Origin: Massilia sp. YIM B02763
GTDB taxonomy: Bacteria; Pseudomonadota; Gammaproteobacteria; Burkholderiales; Burkholderiaceae_D
DNA length: 64,000 nucleotides
Direction of reading: 5' to 3'
Assembly: GCF_030412015.1 (NCBI RefSeq)
Contig: NZ_JASNRD010000013.1
Span: 1 to 64,000 of the forward strand
Every line of letters starts with the position of its first letter. The stretch's first letter is position 1. This document shows, one piece after another, positions 1 to 8,440 of the stretch. Made by a program: the position numbers and the translations under genes. A model generated the notes under the pieces. The model did not search any database, was not told the DNA's origin, and saw nothing but the letters and a program-made list of their open reading frames with translations.

Positions 1-98
1 CTTATCGACTGTTTATTGTTAAAGAACTCGAATCTTGTACTACCTTGCTGCGCTCCGCGAATCGTTTTGTTCGTCAGCAGCAGAGAAGTGAGATTATG
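1..98 (-). ncRNA. 5' leader of an rRNA operon, partial
   Basis: Read on the minus strand, this ends in a boxA-like antitermination signal (GTTCTTTAACAAT, positions 27 to 15) followed by AAACAGTCGATAAG at the window edge. That arrangement is typical of the region just before 16S rRNA in Burkholderiales. The 16S gene itself must lie left of the window and is not seen. The leader starts just after the promoter at 93-121. The match to known rrn leaders is from memory; the boxA and the strong promoter are visible directly. Confidence 0.8.
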
Positions 99-121
99 CA
101 GTGTTTCGCTTGACTCGTCAA
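93..121 (-). promoter_or_regulatory. rrn promoter P2 (sigma-70)
   Basis: On the minus strand a -35 box TTGACG (121-116) and a -10 box CATAAT (98-93) are separated by exactly 17 bases. This near-consensus promoter points at the boxA leader and out of the left edge, as expected for the principal rRNA promoter. Confidence 0.8.
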
Positions 122-180
122 CCCCTCGTTTTCTTCCGCTTTCGCTGCCGTGAAGCTGCGTCCGCGTCGGAGGAGCGAGA

Positions 181-209
181 CTATAGCAAACGCATGCGCA
201 GGTCCGCAA
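181..209 (-). promoter_or_regulatory. rrn upstream promoter P1 candidate
   Basis: TTGCGG (209-204), a 17-base gap, then CTATAG (186-181) on the minus strand. This would be a second, tandem promoter about 88 bases upstream of the stronger one, a common rRNA operon arrangement. It is weaker than P2 and overlaps nothing coding. Confidence 0.5.
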
Positions 210-227
210 GAGTGTCCCGGCAGTTTT

Positions 228-1772
228 TTACAACAGCCAGTCGATGGGCAGCCACGACAGCACGCGTACGCCGGCCCGCTTCCATACGCTGGTGCCCGGC
301 TCCTCGCGGTACGCCGTCACCGTCTCCCCCGTGCGCTGCAGCCAGACGAGCTTGCTGTCGGCATCCAGGCGGACTTCGAATGCCTTGGCCGGCATCGAAG
401 TATTCAGGCGCTGCGCCAGCTGGCCTGCCAGCGCCGGGCTGTCGATGACCAGGCCCATTTCCGTGTTCAGCTCGATGGAGCGGGGGTCGAGATTGAAGGA
501 ACCGACGAAGACACGCTTCCCGTCGACGCCGAAGGTCTTGGCATGCAGGCTCGACGAGGAACTGCCGCCGATGCGGCGCTGCTGCGTGGCGCCGTCGTCC
601 ATGCGGCGCAATTCGTACAGGGACACGCCCGCTTCGAGCAGGTCGCGCCGCCACTTGGCGTAGCCCGCATGGACGGCCGCGACGTCCGTCGCCTGCAGCG
701 AATTGGTCAGCACCCGCACATGCACGCCGCGCTGCGCCATGCCGGCCAGCGTCGCCGTCGCTTCCTTGCCGGGCACGAAATAAGGAGACACCAGGTCGAC
801 GCTGCGCTGCGGCTCGCCCATCGCCTTGCCCAGCGCGACCGCCAGGCGTTCCTGCTTGCGCGCCTTGCCGAGCGCCTTGGCCGGGTCGTCGCTGACCAGG
901 CGTGCCGGCGCCCACTCCAGGGGCAGGCTGCCCTGCATCAGCTGTTCGGCGAAAGGCAGCCTGCGCAGCGCCTCGATATAGTCGCGTGCCGCCGGCTCGC
1001 GGCGCCGTGCCTCGGCACGCCTGGCCAGCGCCTGCGGGTCCTCGGCATCGTCCGCGTGGACGAGGGACGCCACAGGATAGGCGGACGCGCTGTTCCAGTA
1101 GCGGTCGAAATCGCTGGAGACGTCGCGCACGGCCGGCCCGACCGCCAGCACGTCGAGGTCGACGAACAGGAAATCGTCGCCGGCGCCGAAATACTCGTCG
1201 CCGATATTGCGCCCGCCGACGATGGTCACCTGGTTGTCGACCGTGAACGATTTGTTGTGCATGCGCCGGTTCAGGCGCGCGAAATCGGTCAGGTAGCCGA
1301 CGCCGCGCCAGGACCGCAGCGCGAAGGGATTGAACAGGCGCACCTCGACGTTCGGCATGCGCGCCAGGCCCAGCAGGACGGGATCGAGGCCGGACGTGTT
1401 GTTATCGTCCAGCAGCAGGCGCACGCGCACCCCGCGCGCCGCCGCGCTGCGCAAGGCGTCGAGCAGCAAGGTGCCGGTGAGGTCGCCGTGCCATATATAG
1501 TACTGGACGTCCAGGCTGCGCTCGGCGCGGGATGCCAGCAGGGCACGGGCGGCGAAGGCGTCGCGACCGTCGGCCAGCGCGTGGATGCCCGACTGCCCGG
1601 GGTGCTGCGCCAGCAGCGGCCCGATGGCGGCGCCCAGGCGCGTACCGCCGGTATCGGTGAAAGCCGTGGATGGCGTCCGCGGGGCCAGCGGCGGCAGCGC
1701 CGTGCAGCCGAAGACGGCCACCGCCGCGAAGGCGAACACCCCGCCGATCTTGATGACTGCGGACGCCCGCAC
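228..1772 (-). CDS. Phospholipase D-like lipoprotein (cardiolipin synthase-type)
   Basis: A 514-residue protein with two HxK(x)4D catalytic motifs, HNKSFTVD in the first half and LHAKTFGVD in the second. Each is followed by a GS/GG-type motif (VGGRNIGDEYF and VGSFNLDPRS). Two such motifs define the phospholipase D superfamily, and the layout fits the ClsC/YmdC-like branch that makes or remodels cardiolipin. The N-terminus is hydrophobic and ends in VFGC, a lipobox, so a lipid-anchored periplasmic enzyme is likely. The start is a GTG at 1772; no ATG fits the signal peptide. It runs convergently away from the rRNA leader and stands alone. The exact substrate is not shown by sequence. Confidence 0.88.
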   Translation of the reverse strand: MRASAVIKIGGVFAFAAVAVFGCTALPPLAPRTPSTAFTDTGGTRLGAAIGPLLAQHPGQSGIHALADGRDAFAARALLASRAERSLDVQYYIWHGDLTGTLLLDALRSAAARGVRVRLLLDDNNTSGLDPVLLGLARMPNVEVRLFNPFALRSWRGVGYLTDFARLNRRMHNKSFTVDNQVTIVGGRNIGDEYFGAGDDFLFVDLDVLAVGPAVRDVSSDFDRYWNSASAYPVASLVHADDAEDPQALARRAEARRREPAARDYIEALRRLPFAEQLMQGSLPLEWAPARLVSDDPAKALGKARKQERLAVALGKAMGEPQRSVDLVSPYFVPGKEATATLAGMAQRGVHVRVLTNSLQATDVAAVHAGYAKWRRDLLEAGVSLYELRRMDDGATQQRRIGGSSSSSLHAKTFGVDGKRVFVGSFNLDPRSIELNTEMGLVIDSPALAGQLAQRLNTSMPAKAFEVRLDADSKLVWLQRTGETVTAYREEPGTSVWKRAGVRVLSWLPIDWLL

Positions 1773-1808
1773 GGCTAAAACCTATCCCAGCAGACCGGGG
1801 GCGCGCCT

Positions 1809-1882
1809 GGCAAGCGCAGGCGGCGTTGCTCGTCGTTGCGTGGATCGCCACGCGGCCTCCTCGCGCCTTGCCTGCGCTTGCC
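1809..1882. repeat. 13-bp inverted repeat with nested hairpin
   Basis: GGCAAGCGCAGGC at 1809-1821 is the exact reverse complement of 1870-1882. The 48-base loop holds a second hairpin, GCGTGG-ATCG-CCACGC at 1838-1853. It fills the gap between the phospholipase D gene and the enoyl-CoA hydratase gene, which are both on the minus strand. It has no T-run, so it is not an obvious intrinsic terminator. It could be a REP-like element or a transcript-stabilising structure. Confidence 0.6.
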
Positions 1883-1924
1883 ATTCATCGCCATGTGCTT
1901 CCCCCGGCCTACTGAGACAGGTTC

Positions 1925-2701
1925 TTACATCCCGTCGAAGTTCGGCTTGCGCTTCTCCAGGAATGCGGCCATGCCCTCCTTCTGGGCCGCGGTGCCGAAT
2001 CCCGCGTGGAAGAAGCGCCGCTCGTAGCGCACGCCCTCGGTCAGCGTGGTCTCGAAGGCGCGGTTGACCGCATCCTTGATCTGCATGGCCACCGACACCG
2101 GCATCGCGGCGATGCCGTTCGCGACTTCCAGCGCCACGTCCATCACCAGGTCGGCCGGCACCACGCGCGAGACCAGGCCCGTGCGTTCGGCCTCGGCGGC
2201 GTCGATCATGCGCGCGGTCAGCAGCATGTCCATGGCCTTCGACTTGCCGATCGCGCGCGGCAGGCGCTGGGTGCCGCCGGCGCCCGGGGTGACGCCGACC
2301 TTGATCTCGGGCTGGCCGAACTTGGCCGTGTCGGCGGCGATCAGGAAGTCGCACATCATCGCCAGCTCGCAGCCGCCGCCCAGCGCATAGCCGGCGACGA
2401 CGCCGATCACGGGCTTGCGCACATCCAGGATGTGTTCCCAGTTGCGGCCGATGTAGTTGCCGGGATAGGTGTCGGCATACGTGTAGTTGGCCATGGCCGC
2501 GATGTCGGCGCCGGCCGCGAACACCTTGTCGCTGCCCGTCAGGACGATCACGTTGATCGACGGGTCGGCATCGAAGGCATGCAGCGCATGCCCCAGCTCG
2601 TTCATCATGTTGTCGTTCAGCGCATTCATCGCCTTCGGACGGTTCAAGCGAATGACGACGACCTTCTCGTGCTGCTCGATCAGCAGATCGGCATATTCCA
2701 T
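1925..2701 (-). CDS. Enoyl-CoA hydratase / crotonase family
   Basis: 258 residues, the usual length for short-chain enoyl-CoA hydratase. The protein hydrates trans-2-enoyl-CoA in beta-oxidation or aromatic acid degradation. The oxyanion-hole segment (GADIAAMANY) is present. The two catalytic glutamates sit in GGGCELAMMCD and in GQPEIKVGVTPGAGGTQRLPR. This supports an active hydratase rather than an isomerase or a non-catalytic crotonase. The ATG at 2701 is preceded by a GGGGGTG ribosome-binding site. No other beta-oxidation gene adjoins it, so the pathway assignment (fatty acid versus phenylacetate) is open. Confidence 0.92.
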   Translation of the reverse strand: MEYADLLIEQHEKVVVIRLNRPKAMNALNDNMMNELGHALHAFDADPSINVIVLTGSDKVFAAGADIAAMANYTYADTYPGNYIGRNWEHILDVRKPVIGVVAGYALGGGCELAMMCDFLIAADTAKFGQPEIKVGVTPGAGGTQRLPRAIGKSKAMDMLLTARMIDAAEAERTGLVSRVVPADLVMDVALEVANGIAAMPVSVAMQIKDAVNRAFETTLTEGVRYERRFFHAGFGTAAQKEGMAAFLEKRKPNFDGM

Positions 2702-2840
2702 GGCACACCCCCATCTGAATTATCCAAGAGCGTCGATTGTATGACGTATACGGAAACTTTGTCCTGCCGTCATCGCCGTCGTCGATTGCAAGGATGCGCC
2801 GGCGCGGCGTGCGCCCGGTCGAATGCGGAGCTGACCGGGA

Positions 2841-4094
2841 TCAGCGCGCGGCCGGGCGCGGCAGCAATGCCCAGATCTGACCGCGCTGCTTCATGCGCCC
2901 CGCATTGTCCGCCGCCTGCGGGCCGAAGCCGAAGAAGAAGTCGGCGCGCACGGCGCCCTTGATGGCGCCGCCCGTGTCCTGGCCCATCACGAGGCGCTGC
3001 ATCGGCACCTCGCTGCCCGCTTCCGTGGTCGACAGGAACAGCGGCGCGCCCAGCGGCAGGAAGGCCGGGTCGATCGCCGCCGAGCGGGACGGCGTCAGCG
3101 GCACGCCGAGCGCGCCCTTCGGACCGACGCTGGGATCGGGCAGGCGCTCTTCGCGGAAGAAGATATAGCTGGGATTGACGTTCAGGAGTTCCTGGCGCCG
3201 CTCCGGGTGCGCGGCGATCCAGGCGCGGATGCCCTGGGCCGTGGCCTCGGCCGACGTCAGCTCGCCCTGCTCGACCAGCCAGCGGCCGATCGCCTTGTAC
3301 GGATGGCCGTTCTGGTCGGCGTAGGCGACGCGCACCGTCTCGCCGCCGTCCAGCTCCACGCGGCCGGAGCCCTGCACTTCGAGGAAGAAGGCCTCGACCG
3401 GGTCGTCGACCCACAGCAGCTCCTTGCCCGGGATCCGGGCGCGCTCGATCTCGGCGCGCGTTCCATAGGGCACGACCGTCTTGCCGGACAGGCGGCCGCG
3501 CAGGCGCATGCCCTTCAGGCTCGGGTAGACGCTGGCCAGGTCGACCGTGATCAAGTCGTCCGGCACCTTGTACAAGGGCGTCTGGTAGGCGCCGCCGCGC
3601 TTGCGGGCGCCGCGCAGTGCCGCCTCGTAGTAGCCGGTGATGAGGCCGGCATCCGCGCCGTCGGCGGAACGCACGAGGTTCGGCACGAAATACGCTTCGA
3701 AGTAGCGGCGGATCGCCTCGCCGTCGGCCGCGTCGACCGTGCGGCTGGCCGCGCAGACGGCCTTCCAGTCGGGCTTGGCCGCCAGCGCGCGGCAGGAAGC
3801 CTGGAACGCGGGCCAGGCCTGGCGCAGGTCGTCCTGGCGCCAGCCGGGCAATGCGTCGAAGGCGACCGGCGTGAACAAGGGCGCCGGGGGCTGCGGCGGC
3901 ACGGTCACGGGCCCCACCGGCGGCGGCATCTTGATCGGCGGCTCGGCCGGCTGCGGCTGCGGCTTCGGCTGCGGCTGCTGCTGGGGCTGCCCAGGTTGTG
4001 CCGGCTGCTGCGGCGCCGTCGTGCACGCCGCCTGCATGGCGACGATGGTCACGATGGTCAATAAGGCGGGTACACTGCGGGATGTCGAGAGCAT
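2841..4094 (-). CDS. mltA: Membrane-bound lytic murein transglycosylase A
   Basis: About 417 residues. It cleaves peptidoglycan glycan strands from the inner face of the outer membrane, releasing anhydromuropeptides. The signal peptide ends in VAMQAAC, a lipobox, followed by a Gln/Pro-rich linker (about residues 25-55). The MltA core contains GLITGYYEA. The 3D-domain end contains FLPLGAPLFLST, RLVMGQDTGGAIKG and ADFFFGFG, including the catalytic Asp region. An in-frame ATG at 4106 is an alternative start. Neither start has a clear Shine-Dalgarno sequence, and both abut the divergent small gene that starts at 4107. Confidence 0.93.
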   Translation of the reverse strand: MLSTSRSVPALLTIVTIVAMQAACTTAPQQPAQPGQPQQQPQPKPQPQPAEPPIKMPPPVGPVTVPPQPPAPLFTPVAFDALPGWRQDDLRQAWPAFQASCRALAAKPDWKAVCAASRTVDAADGEAIRRYFEAYFVPNLVRSADGADAGLITGYYEAALRGARKRGGAYQTPLYKVPDDLITVDLASVYPSLKGMRLRGRLSGKTVVPYGTRAEIERARIPGKELLWVDDPVEAFFLEVQGSGRVELDGGETVRVAYADQNGHPYKAIGRWLVEQGELTSAEATAQGIRAWIAAHPERRQELLNVNPSYIFFREERLPDPSVGPKGALGVPLTPSRSAAIDPAFLPLGAPLFLSTTEAGSEVPMQRLVMGQDTGGAIKGAVRADFFFGFGPQAADNAGRMKQRGQIWALLPRPAAR

Positions 4095-4106
4095 GGGGGA
4101 AACCAT

Positions 4107-4274
4107 ATGTGGATACTGCTGTTGGAAGCGGGCGTGGCGCTGTTCCTGCTGGTGTTCATCGTCTGGTGGACGATGTTCGCGGGCCGCAAGCCGGAGCAGC
4201 AACAGGAACAGGAACGGGAACAACAGCGGCAAGCTCGGCCGCTGCCGCCCCGGGACGAGCCGCCCCGGTCCTGA
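4107..4274 (+). CDS. Small single-pass membrane protein, 55 aa
   Basis: A 56-codon frame beginning ATG TGG ATA with a GGGGGA ribosome-binding site at 4095-4100. The product has a hydrophobic segment of about 20 residues (MWILLLEAGVALFLLVFIVW). A GRK positive-inside patch and a Gln/Glu/Arg-rich, then Pro-rich, cytoplasmic tail follow. The start abuts the mltA start on the other strand and the stop abuts the apaG stop, so it fills the gap exactly. The membrane topology and codon pattern look like a real gene. I do not recognise a family; a role with MltA or the envelope is only a guess. Confidence 0.68.
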   Translation: MWILLLEAGVALFLLVFIVWWTMFAGRKPEQQQEQEREQQRQARPLPPRDEPPRS

Positions 4275-4649
4275 TCAATGCAGGGCGTGCGGCAGCGACA
4301 GCACGAATTCCGGGATCGGCACCTCGAAACGGTGGCCATCCTCGGCCACGAAGAAATACTCGCCCTTCATCGAGCCGAGCTGGGTCTCCAGCTGCGTGCC
4401 GCTCGTGTATTCGAACTGCTGGCCCGGCTGCAGCAGCGGCTGGTGGCCGACGACACCCAGGCCGCGCACTTCCTGCAGCTGGTTGTTGGCGTCGGTAATG
4501 GTCCAGTGGCGCGAAATCAGCTGGGCCGCGATGTCGCCCGTGTTCTTGATCGTGATCGTGTAGCTGAACACGTGCCGCCCCCGGTCCGGGCTGGACTGCT
4601 CGGGCAGGTATTGCGTCCTGACGGTGATGGCGAAGTCGTAGACGGGCAT
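4275..4649 (-). CDS. apaG: ApaG (Co2+/Mg2+ efflux-associated protein)
   Basis: 124 residues, the normal ApaG length, with the family's immunoglobulin-like fold. Recognisable segments are VFSYTITIKNTG, LISRHWTITDA, VRGLGVVGHQP and GSMKGEYFFVAEDG. ApaG is a small soluble protein linked to divalent cation handling and to diadenosine polyphosphate metabolism in enterobacteria; its biochemical role is poorly defined. The ATG at 4649 is chosen because AAGGAAC lies just upstream and family members begin here. The stop codon is back to back with that of the small membrane protein gene (TGATCA at 4272-4277). Confidence 0.94.
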   Translation of the reverse strand: MPVYDFAITVRTQYLPEQSSPDRGRHVFSYTITIKNTGDIAAQLISRHWTITDANNQLQEVRGLGVVGHQPLLQPGQQFEYTSGTQLETQLGSMKGEYFFVAEDGHRFEVPIPEFVLSLPHALH

Positions 4650-4803
4650 CGATGTTCCTTGTGGGTGTTGAGAAGCGTGGCCAACATGATACAACGCCCG
4701 CCGGATGGGCGGCGGCTGGCAGGAAGATGTCCCGGTCGCCGTGCCCTGGCGCTCTTGTCGGCGTACAATGTCGCCTCTTCGACATCAGCAGTTCCAGCAC
4801 ACC

Positions 4804-5475
4804 ATGACCACCTACCGCATCGCCCCCAGCATCCTGTCCGCCGACTTCGCCCGCCTCGGCGAGGAAGTCAGGAATGTCGTCGCCGCCGGCGCCGACATCA
4901 TCCACTTCGACGTGATGGACAACCACTACGTCCCGAACCTGACCATCGGCCCGCTGGTGTGCCAGGCGATCCGTCCGCACGTGCAGGTGCCGATCGACGT
5001 GCACCTGATGGTCAAACCGGTCGACCGCATCATCCCGGACTTCGCCAAGGCCGGCGCCGACATCATCACCTTCCACCCGGAAGCGTCGGAACACATCGAC
5101 CGCACGCTGCAGCTGATCCGCGATAACGGCTGCAAGGCCGGCCTGGTATTCAACCCTGCCACGCCGATGCACTACCTGGAACACGTGATGGACAAGATCG
5201 ACATGATCCTGATCATGTCCGTGAACCCGGGCTTCGGCGGCCAGTCCTTCATTCCGGAAGCGCTCAAGAAGATCGCGATCGCGCGCCGCCTGATCGACGA
5301 GTCGGGCCGCGACATCATGCTGGAAGTGGACGGCGGCATCAAGGCCGAGAACATCGCTGCGGCGGCGGCGGCGGGCGCCGACACCTTCGTCGCCGGCTCG
5401 GCCATCTTCGGCAAGCCGGACTACAAGGCCGTGATCGACGCGATGCGCGCCGAACTGGCGACGGTCGGGAAATAA
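4804..5475 (+). CDS. rpe: Ribulose-phosphate 3-epimerase
   Basis: 223 residues, full family length. It interconverts ribulose 5-phosphate and xylulose 5-phosphate in the pentose phosphate pathway. The (beta/alpha)8 barrel signatures are visible: [53 protein letters not shown] and [11 protein letters not shown]. These supply the metal-binding His and Asp residues and the phosphate loop. The start at MTTYRIAPS matches the family; the frame stays open further upstream without coding character. It is followed one base later by gph, a conserved pairing leading into the trp operon. Confidence 0.97.
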   Translation: MTTYRIAPSILSADFARLGEEVRNVVAAGADIIHFDVMDNHYVPNLTIGPLVCQAIRPHVQVPIDVHLMVKPVDRIIPDFAKAGADIITFHPEASEHIDRTLQLIRDNGCKAGLVFNPATPMHYLEHVMDKIDMILIMSVNPGFGGQSFIPEALKKIAIARRLIDESGRDIMLEVDGGIKAENIAAAAAAGADTFVAGSAIFGKPDYKAVIDAMRAELATVGK

Positions 5476-5476
5476 C

Positions 5477-6175
5477 ATGCGGGACGGCGCTGCGGCCATC
5501 CGGGCCGCCATCATCGACCTGGACGGCACCATGCTGCACACGGTGCCGGATTTCGAACTGGCCCTGAACGGCATGCGCGCCGACTATGGCCTGGCGCCGG
5601 TCACGCAAGCCATCATCGAACCGATGGTGGGCAAGGGATCGGAGCGCCTGATCCGCGACGTGCTGGCGCTCGACTACGGCCCGGACCGCATCGACGCCGT
5701 GTTCACCGAAGCGATGGCGTCGTACCAGCGCCACTACCTCGCCATCAACGGGCAACGGAGCACGCTGTACCCGCTGGTGCTGGAAGGCCTGGCGGCATTG
5801 AAGGAACAGGGCCTGCGCCTGGCCTGCGTGACCAACAAGCCGATCGCCTTCGCCACGCCGCTGCTCGACCAGAAGGGCCTCGCGCCCTTCTTCGAGCTGG
5901 TCTACGGCGGCGATTCGCTGCCGCGCAAGAAGCCCGATCCCTTGCCGCTGCTGCAGGTGTGCCGCGACTTCGGGCTGGCGCCGGCCGAGGTGGTCGCCAT
6001 CGGCGACTCCAGCAACGACGCCAAGGCCGCGCGCGCGGCCGGCTGCTTCGTGCTGACGGTGCCATATGGTTATAACCACGGAAAGCCTGTGCAAACGATT
6101 AATTCCGATGGTATAGTTGATTCGCTGCTCGAAGCGGCAAAGCTGATATCTGCACACAACGACACCGCAACGTAA
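5477..6175 (+). CDS. gph: Phosphoglycolate phosphatase
   Basis: 232 residues, HAD superfamily. It removes phosphate from 2-phosphoglycolate, a product of DNA 3'-end repair. Motif I is IIDLDGTMLHT, with nucleophile and acid Asp. Motif II is CVTNK, motif III is the lysine in RKKPDP, and motif IV is AIGDSSND. The alpha-helical cap lies between motifs I and II. The ATG comes one base after the rpe stop, so the two are co-transcribed. A candidate trp promoter lies within its last 70 bases. Confidence 0.95.
   Translation: MRDGAAAIRAAIIDLDGTMLHTVPDFELALNGMRADYGLAPVTQAIIEPMVGKGSERLIRDVLALDYGPDRIDAVFTEAMASYQRHYLAINGQRSTLYPLVLEGLAALKEQGLRLACVTNKPIAFATPLLDQKGLAPFFELVYGGDSLPRKKPDPLPLLQVCRDFGLAPAEVVAIGDSSNDAKAARAAGCFVLTVPYGYNHGKPVQTINSDGIVDSLLEAAKLISAHNDTAT
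6109..6117 (+). promoter_or_regulatory. Candidate extended -10 promoter for the trp operon
   Basis: TGGTATAGT fits an extended -10 element (TG-N-TATAAT), with no good -35. It lies in the 3' end of gph and would start a transcript about 60 bases before the leader peptide. Read-through from rpe-gph is also possible. Confidence 0.33.
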
Positions 6176-6186
6176 CTCGTCTATAC

Positions 6187-6273
6187 ATGTTTTTCACCAA
6201 AAAACACACCGTCAACCACTCCGGAGCCCCTGAGGCCTGGGTCTGGCGACGCTGGCAATCCTGGTCCAACTGA
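6187..6273 (+). CDS. trpL: trp leader peptide, 28 aa
   Basis: A 28-codon frame ending TGA at 6271-6273 whose C-terminal part reads WVWRRWQSW, four Trp codons within nine. It lies directly upstream of a strong hairpin with a T-run and then trpE. This is the classic design of ribosome-mediated attenuation: stalling at Trp codons when charged tRNA-Trp is scarce prevents the terminator from folding. The cluster of rare Trp codons in this position is very unlikely by chance. No strong ribosome-binding site is visible. Confidence 0.85.
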   Translation: MFFTKKHTVNHSGAPEAWVWRRWQSWSN

Positions 6274-6284
6274 CCGCCTGATTG

Positions 6285-6317
6285 CTGCAGGCACACGCAC
6301 GTGCCTGCAGGTTTTTT
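6285..6317 (+). terminator. trp attenuator terminator
   Basis: Perfect 10-bp stem CTGCAGGCAC / GTGCCTGCAG (6285-6294 and 6301-6310) with a 6-base loop, followed by GTTTTTT. It sits 11 bases after the leader peptide stop. GCCTG at 6276-6280 can pair with CAGGC at 6288-6292, giving a short competing antiterminator. Confidence 0.88.
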
Positions 6318-6368
6318 GAAGACATCGCCGCCCGTCCCTCCCCTTTCACGGCCGGCCCGGAGAAAAGC

Positions 6369-7865
6369 ATGACCGAACTCGAATTCAAATCGCTGGCCAC
6401 GCAAGGCTATAACCGTATTCCCCTCGTCGCGGAAGCATTCGCCGACCTCGAAACCCCGCTGACGCTGTACCTGAAGCTGGCCCAGAGCCAGGACGCCGGC
6501 AAGAACACCTTCCTGCTGGAATCGGTGGTCGGCGGCGAGCGCTTCGGCCGCTACTCCTTCATCGGCCTGCCGGCGCGCACGCTGCTGCGCACCGTCGGCA
6601 ACGTCACGACGATCGAGCGCGACGGCAAGATCATCGAGACCCACGAAGGCAATCCGCTCGACTTCATCGAACAGGTGCAGGGCCGCTTCAAGGTCGCGCT
6701 GCGTCCCGGCATGCCGCGCTTCTGCGGCGGCCTGGCCGGCTACTTCGGCTACGACACCGTGCGCCACATCGAGAAGAAACTCGCCGGCGGCGCACCCAGG
6801 GACGACCTGGGCCTGCCGGAAATCCAGCTGATGCTGACCGAAGAGCTGGCCGTGATCGACAACCTGTCCGGCAAGCTGTACCTGATCGTCTATGCCGATC
6901 CGTCGCAGCCGGAAGCCTATCCGAAGGCGCGCCAGCGCCTGAAGGACCTGCGCATGATGCTGCGCCGGAGCGTCGACGCGCCGGTGACGTCGAGCTCCGT
7001 GCGCACCGAGGCGGTCCGCGACTTCAGCAAGGAGGATTACCTGAAGGCGGTGGCCGTGGCCAAGGAATACGTGATGGCCGGCGACCTGATGCAGGTGCAG
7101 ATCGGCCAGCGCATCCGCAAGCCCTACGTCGATTCGCCGCTGTCGCTGTACCGCTCGCTGCGTTCGCTGAACCCGTCGCCGTACATGTACTACTACAACT
7201 TCGGCGACATGCAGATCGTGGGCTCCTCGCCCGAGATCCTGGTCCGTAACGAAAAGGAAGCCGATGGCCAGCGCAAGGTCACGCTGCGCCCCATCGCCGG
7301 TACCCGCCCGCGCGGTTCGACGCCGGAACGCGACGCCGAACTGGCGCACGAACTGCTCAACGACCCGAAGGAAGTGGCCGAGCACGTGATGCTGATCGAC
7401 CTGGCGCGCAACGACATCGGCCGCATCGCCACGACGGGCAGCGTCAAGGTGACGGACAAGATGGTCATCGAAAAATACTCGCACGTGCAGCACATCGTCT
7501 CGAACGTCGAAGGGACGCTCAAGGATGGCATGTCCAACCTGGACGTGCTGCGCGCCACCTTCCCGGCCGGCACGCTGACGGGCGCCCCCAAGGTGCGGGC
7601 AATGGAGATCATCGACGAGCTGGAGCCCGTGAAGCGCGGCATCTACGGCGGCGCCTGCGGCTACCTGTCGTTCGGCGGCGAGATGGATGTCGCCATCGCC
7701 ATCCGCACTGGCGTGATCAAGGACGGCAACCTGTACGTGCAGGCGGCGGCCGGCATCGTGGCAGATTCCGTCCCCGAGATGGAATGGCTGGAAACGGAAA
7801 ACAAGGCGCGCGCCGTGCTGCGCGCGGCCGAGCAGGTCCAGGACGGCCTGGACGGGGAGATTTGA
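6369..7865 (+). CDS. trpE: Anthranilate synthase component I
   Basis: 498 residues. It converts chorismate to anthranilate using ammonia supplied by TrpG, the first committed step to tryptophan. The N-terminal LLES motif ([10 protein letters not shown]) marks the tryptophan feedback site. The chorismate-binding C-terminal domain shows [40 protein letters not shown], and GGACGYLSF. The ATG at 6369 (MTELEF) fits the family start; the frame runs back to the attenuator without sense. It is followed by trpG one base later. It is expected to be regulated by attenuation and by feedback. Confidence 0.97.
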   Translation: MTELEFKSLATQGYNRIPLVAEAFADLETPLTLYLKLAQSQDAGKNTFLLESVVGGERFGRYSFIGLPARTLLRTVGNVTTIERDGKIIETHEGNPLDFIEQVQGRFKVALRPGMPRFCGGLAGYFGYDTVRHIEKKLAGGAPRDDLGLPEIQLMLTEELAVIDNLSGKLYLIVYADPSQPEAYPKARQRLKDLRMMLRRSVDAPVTSSSVRTEAVRDFSKEDYLKAVAVAKEYVMAGDLMQVQIGQRIRKPYVDSPLSLYRSLRSLNPSPYMYYYNFGDMQIVGSSPEILVRNEKEADGQRKVTLRPIAGTRPRGSTPERDAELAHELLNDPKEVAEHVMLIDLARNDIGRIATTGSVKVTDKMVIEKYSHVQHIVSNVEGTLKDGMSNLDVLRATFPAGTLTGAPKVRAMEIIDELEPVKRGIYGGACGYLSFGGEMDVAIAIRTGVIKDGNLYVQAAAGIVADSVPEMEWLETENKARAVLRAAEQVQDGLDGEI

Positions 7866-7866
7866 C

Positions 7867-8430
7867 ATGCTGCTCATGATCGACAACTACGATTCCTTCA
7901 CCTACAACATCGTGCAGTACTTCGGCGAGCTGGGCGAGGACGTGCGCACCGTGCGCAACGACGAGATCACGCTGGAGCAGATCGCCGACATGGATCCGGA
8001 CCGCATCTGCATCTCGCCGGGCCCGAAGTCGCCCATCGATGCCGGCGTCTCCGTCGACGTGCTGAAGGAATTCAAGGGTAAAAAGCCGATCCTGGGCGTC
8101 TGCCTGGGCCACCAGGCCATCGGCGAGGCGTTCGGCGGCAAGATCATCCGCGCCAAGCAGGTCATGCACGGCAAGACCTCGAAGATCGCGCACACGGGCG
8201 TGGGCGTGTTCAAGGGCCTGCCCAGCCCCTTCACCGTAATCCGCTACCACTCGCTGGCCATCGAACGCGCCTCGCTGCCGTCCTGCCTGGAAGTGACGGC
8301 ATGGACCGACGACGGCGAGATCATGGGCGTGCGCCACAAGGAATTCGACATCGAGGGCGTGCAGTTCCACCCCGAGTCGATCCTGTCGGAGCATGGGCAT
8401 GCGATGCTGAAGAATTTCCTCGAGCGCTGA
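7867..8430 (+). CDS. trpG: Anthranilate synthase component II (glutamine amidotransferase)
   Basis: 187 residues, class I glutamine amidotransferase. It hydrolyses glutamine and channels ammonia to TrpE; in some relatives the same subunit also serves aminodeoxychorismate synthase. The nucleophilic Cys is in [16 protein letters not shown] and the His-Glu pair is in VQFHPESIL. The N-terminus [11 protein letters not shown] and the SPGPKSP loop are typical. It starts one base after the trpE stop, so the two are translationally close. The next trp gene is separated by a dispersed repeat. Confidence 0.97.
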   Translation: MLLMIDNYDSFTYNIVQYFGELGEDVRTVRNDEITLEQIADMDPDRICISPGPKSPIDAGVSVDVLKEFKGKKPILGVCLGHQAIGEAFGGKIIRAKQVMHGKTSKIAHTGVGVFKGLPSPFTVIRYHSLAIERASLPSCLEVTAWTDDGEIMGVRHKEFDIEGVQFHPESILSEHGHAMLKNFLER

Positions 8431-8440
8431 GCGCCCACCG

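Noticed and set aside
150-1778. 542-codon plus-strand frame over the phospholipase D gene
   Set aside because: Antisense shadow with His/Arg/Gln bias; the minus-strand gene has catalytic motifs.
3207-4064. Arg/Ala/Gly/Leu-rich frame opposite mltA
   Set aside because: Low-complexity antisense shadow; no family similarity.
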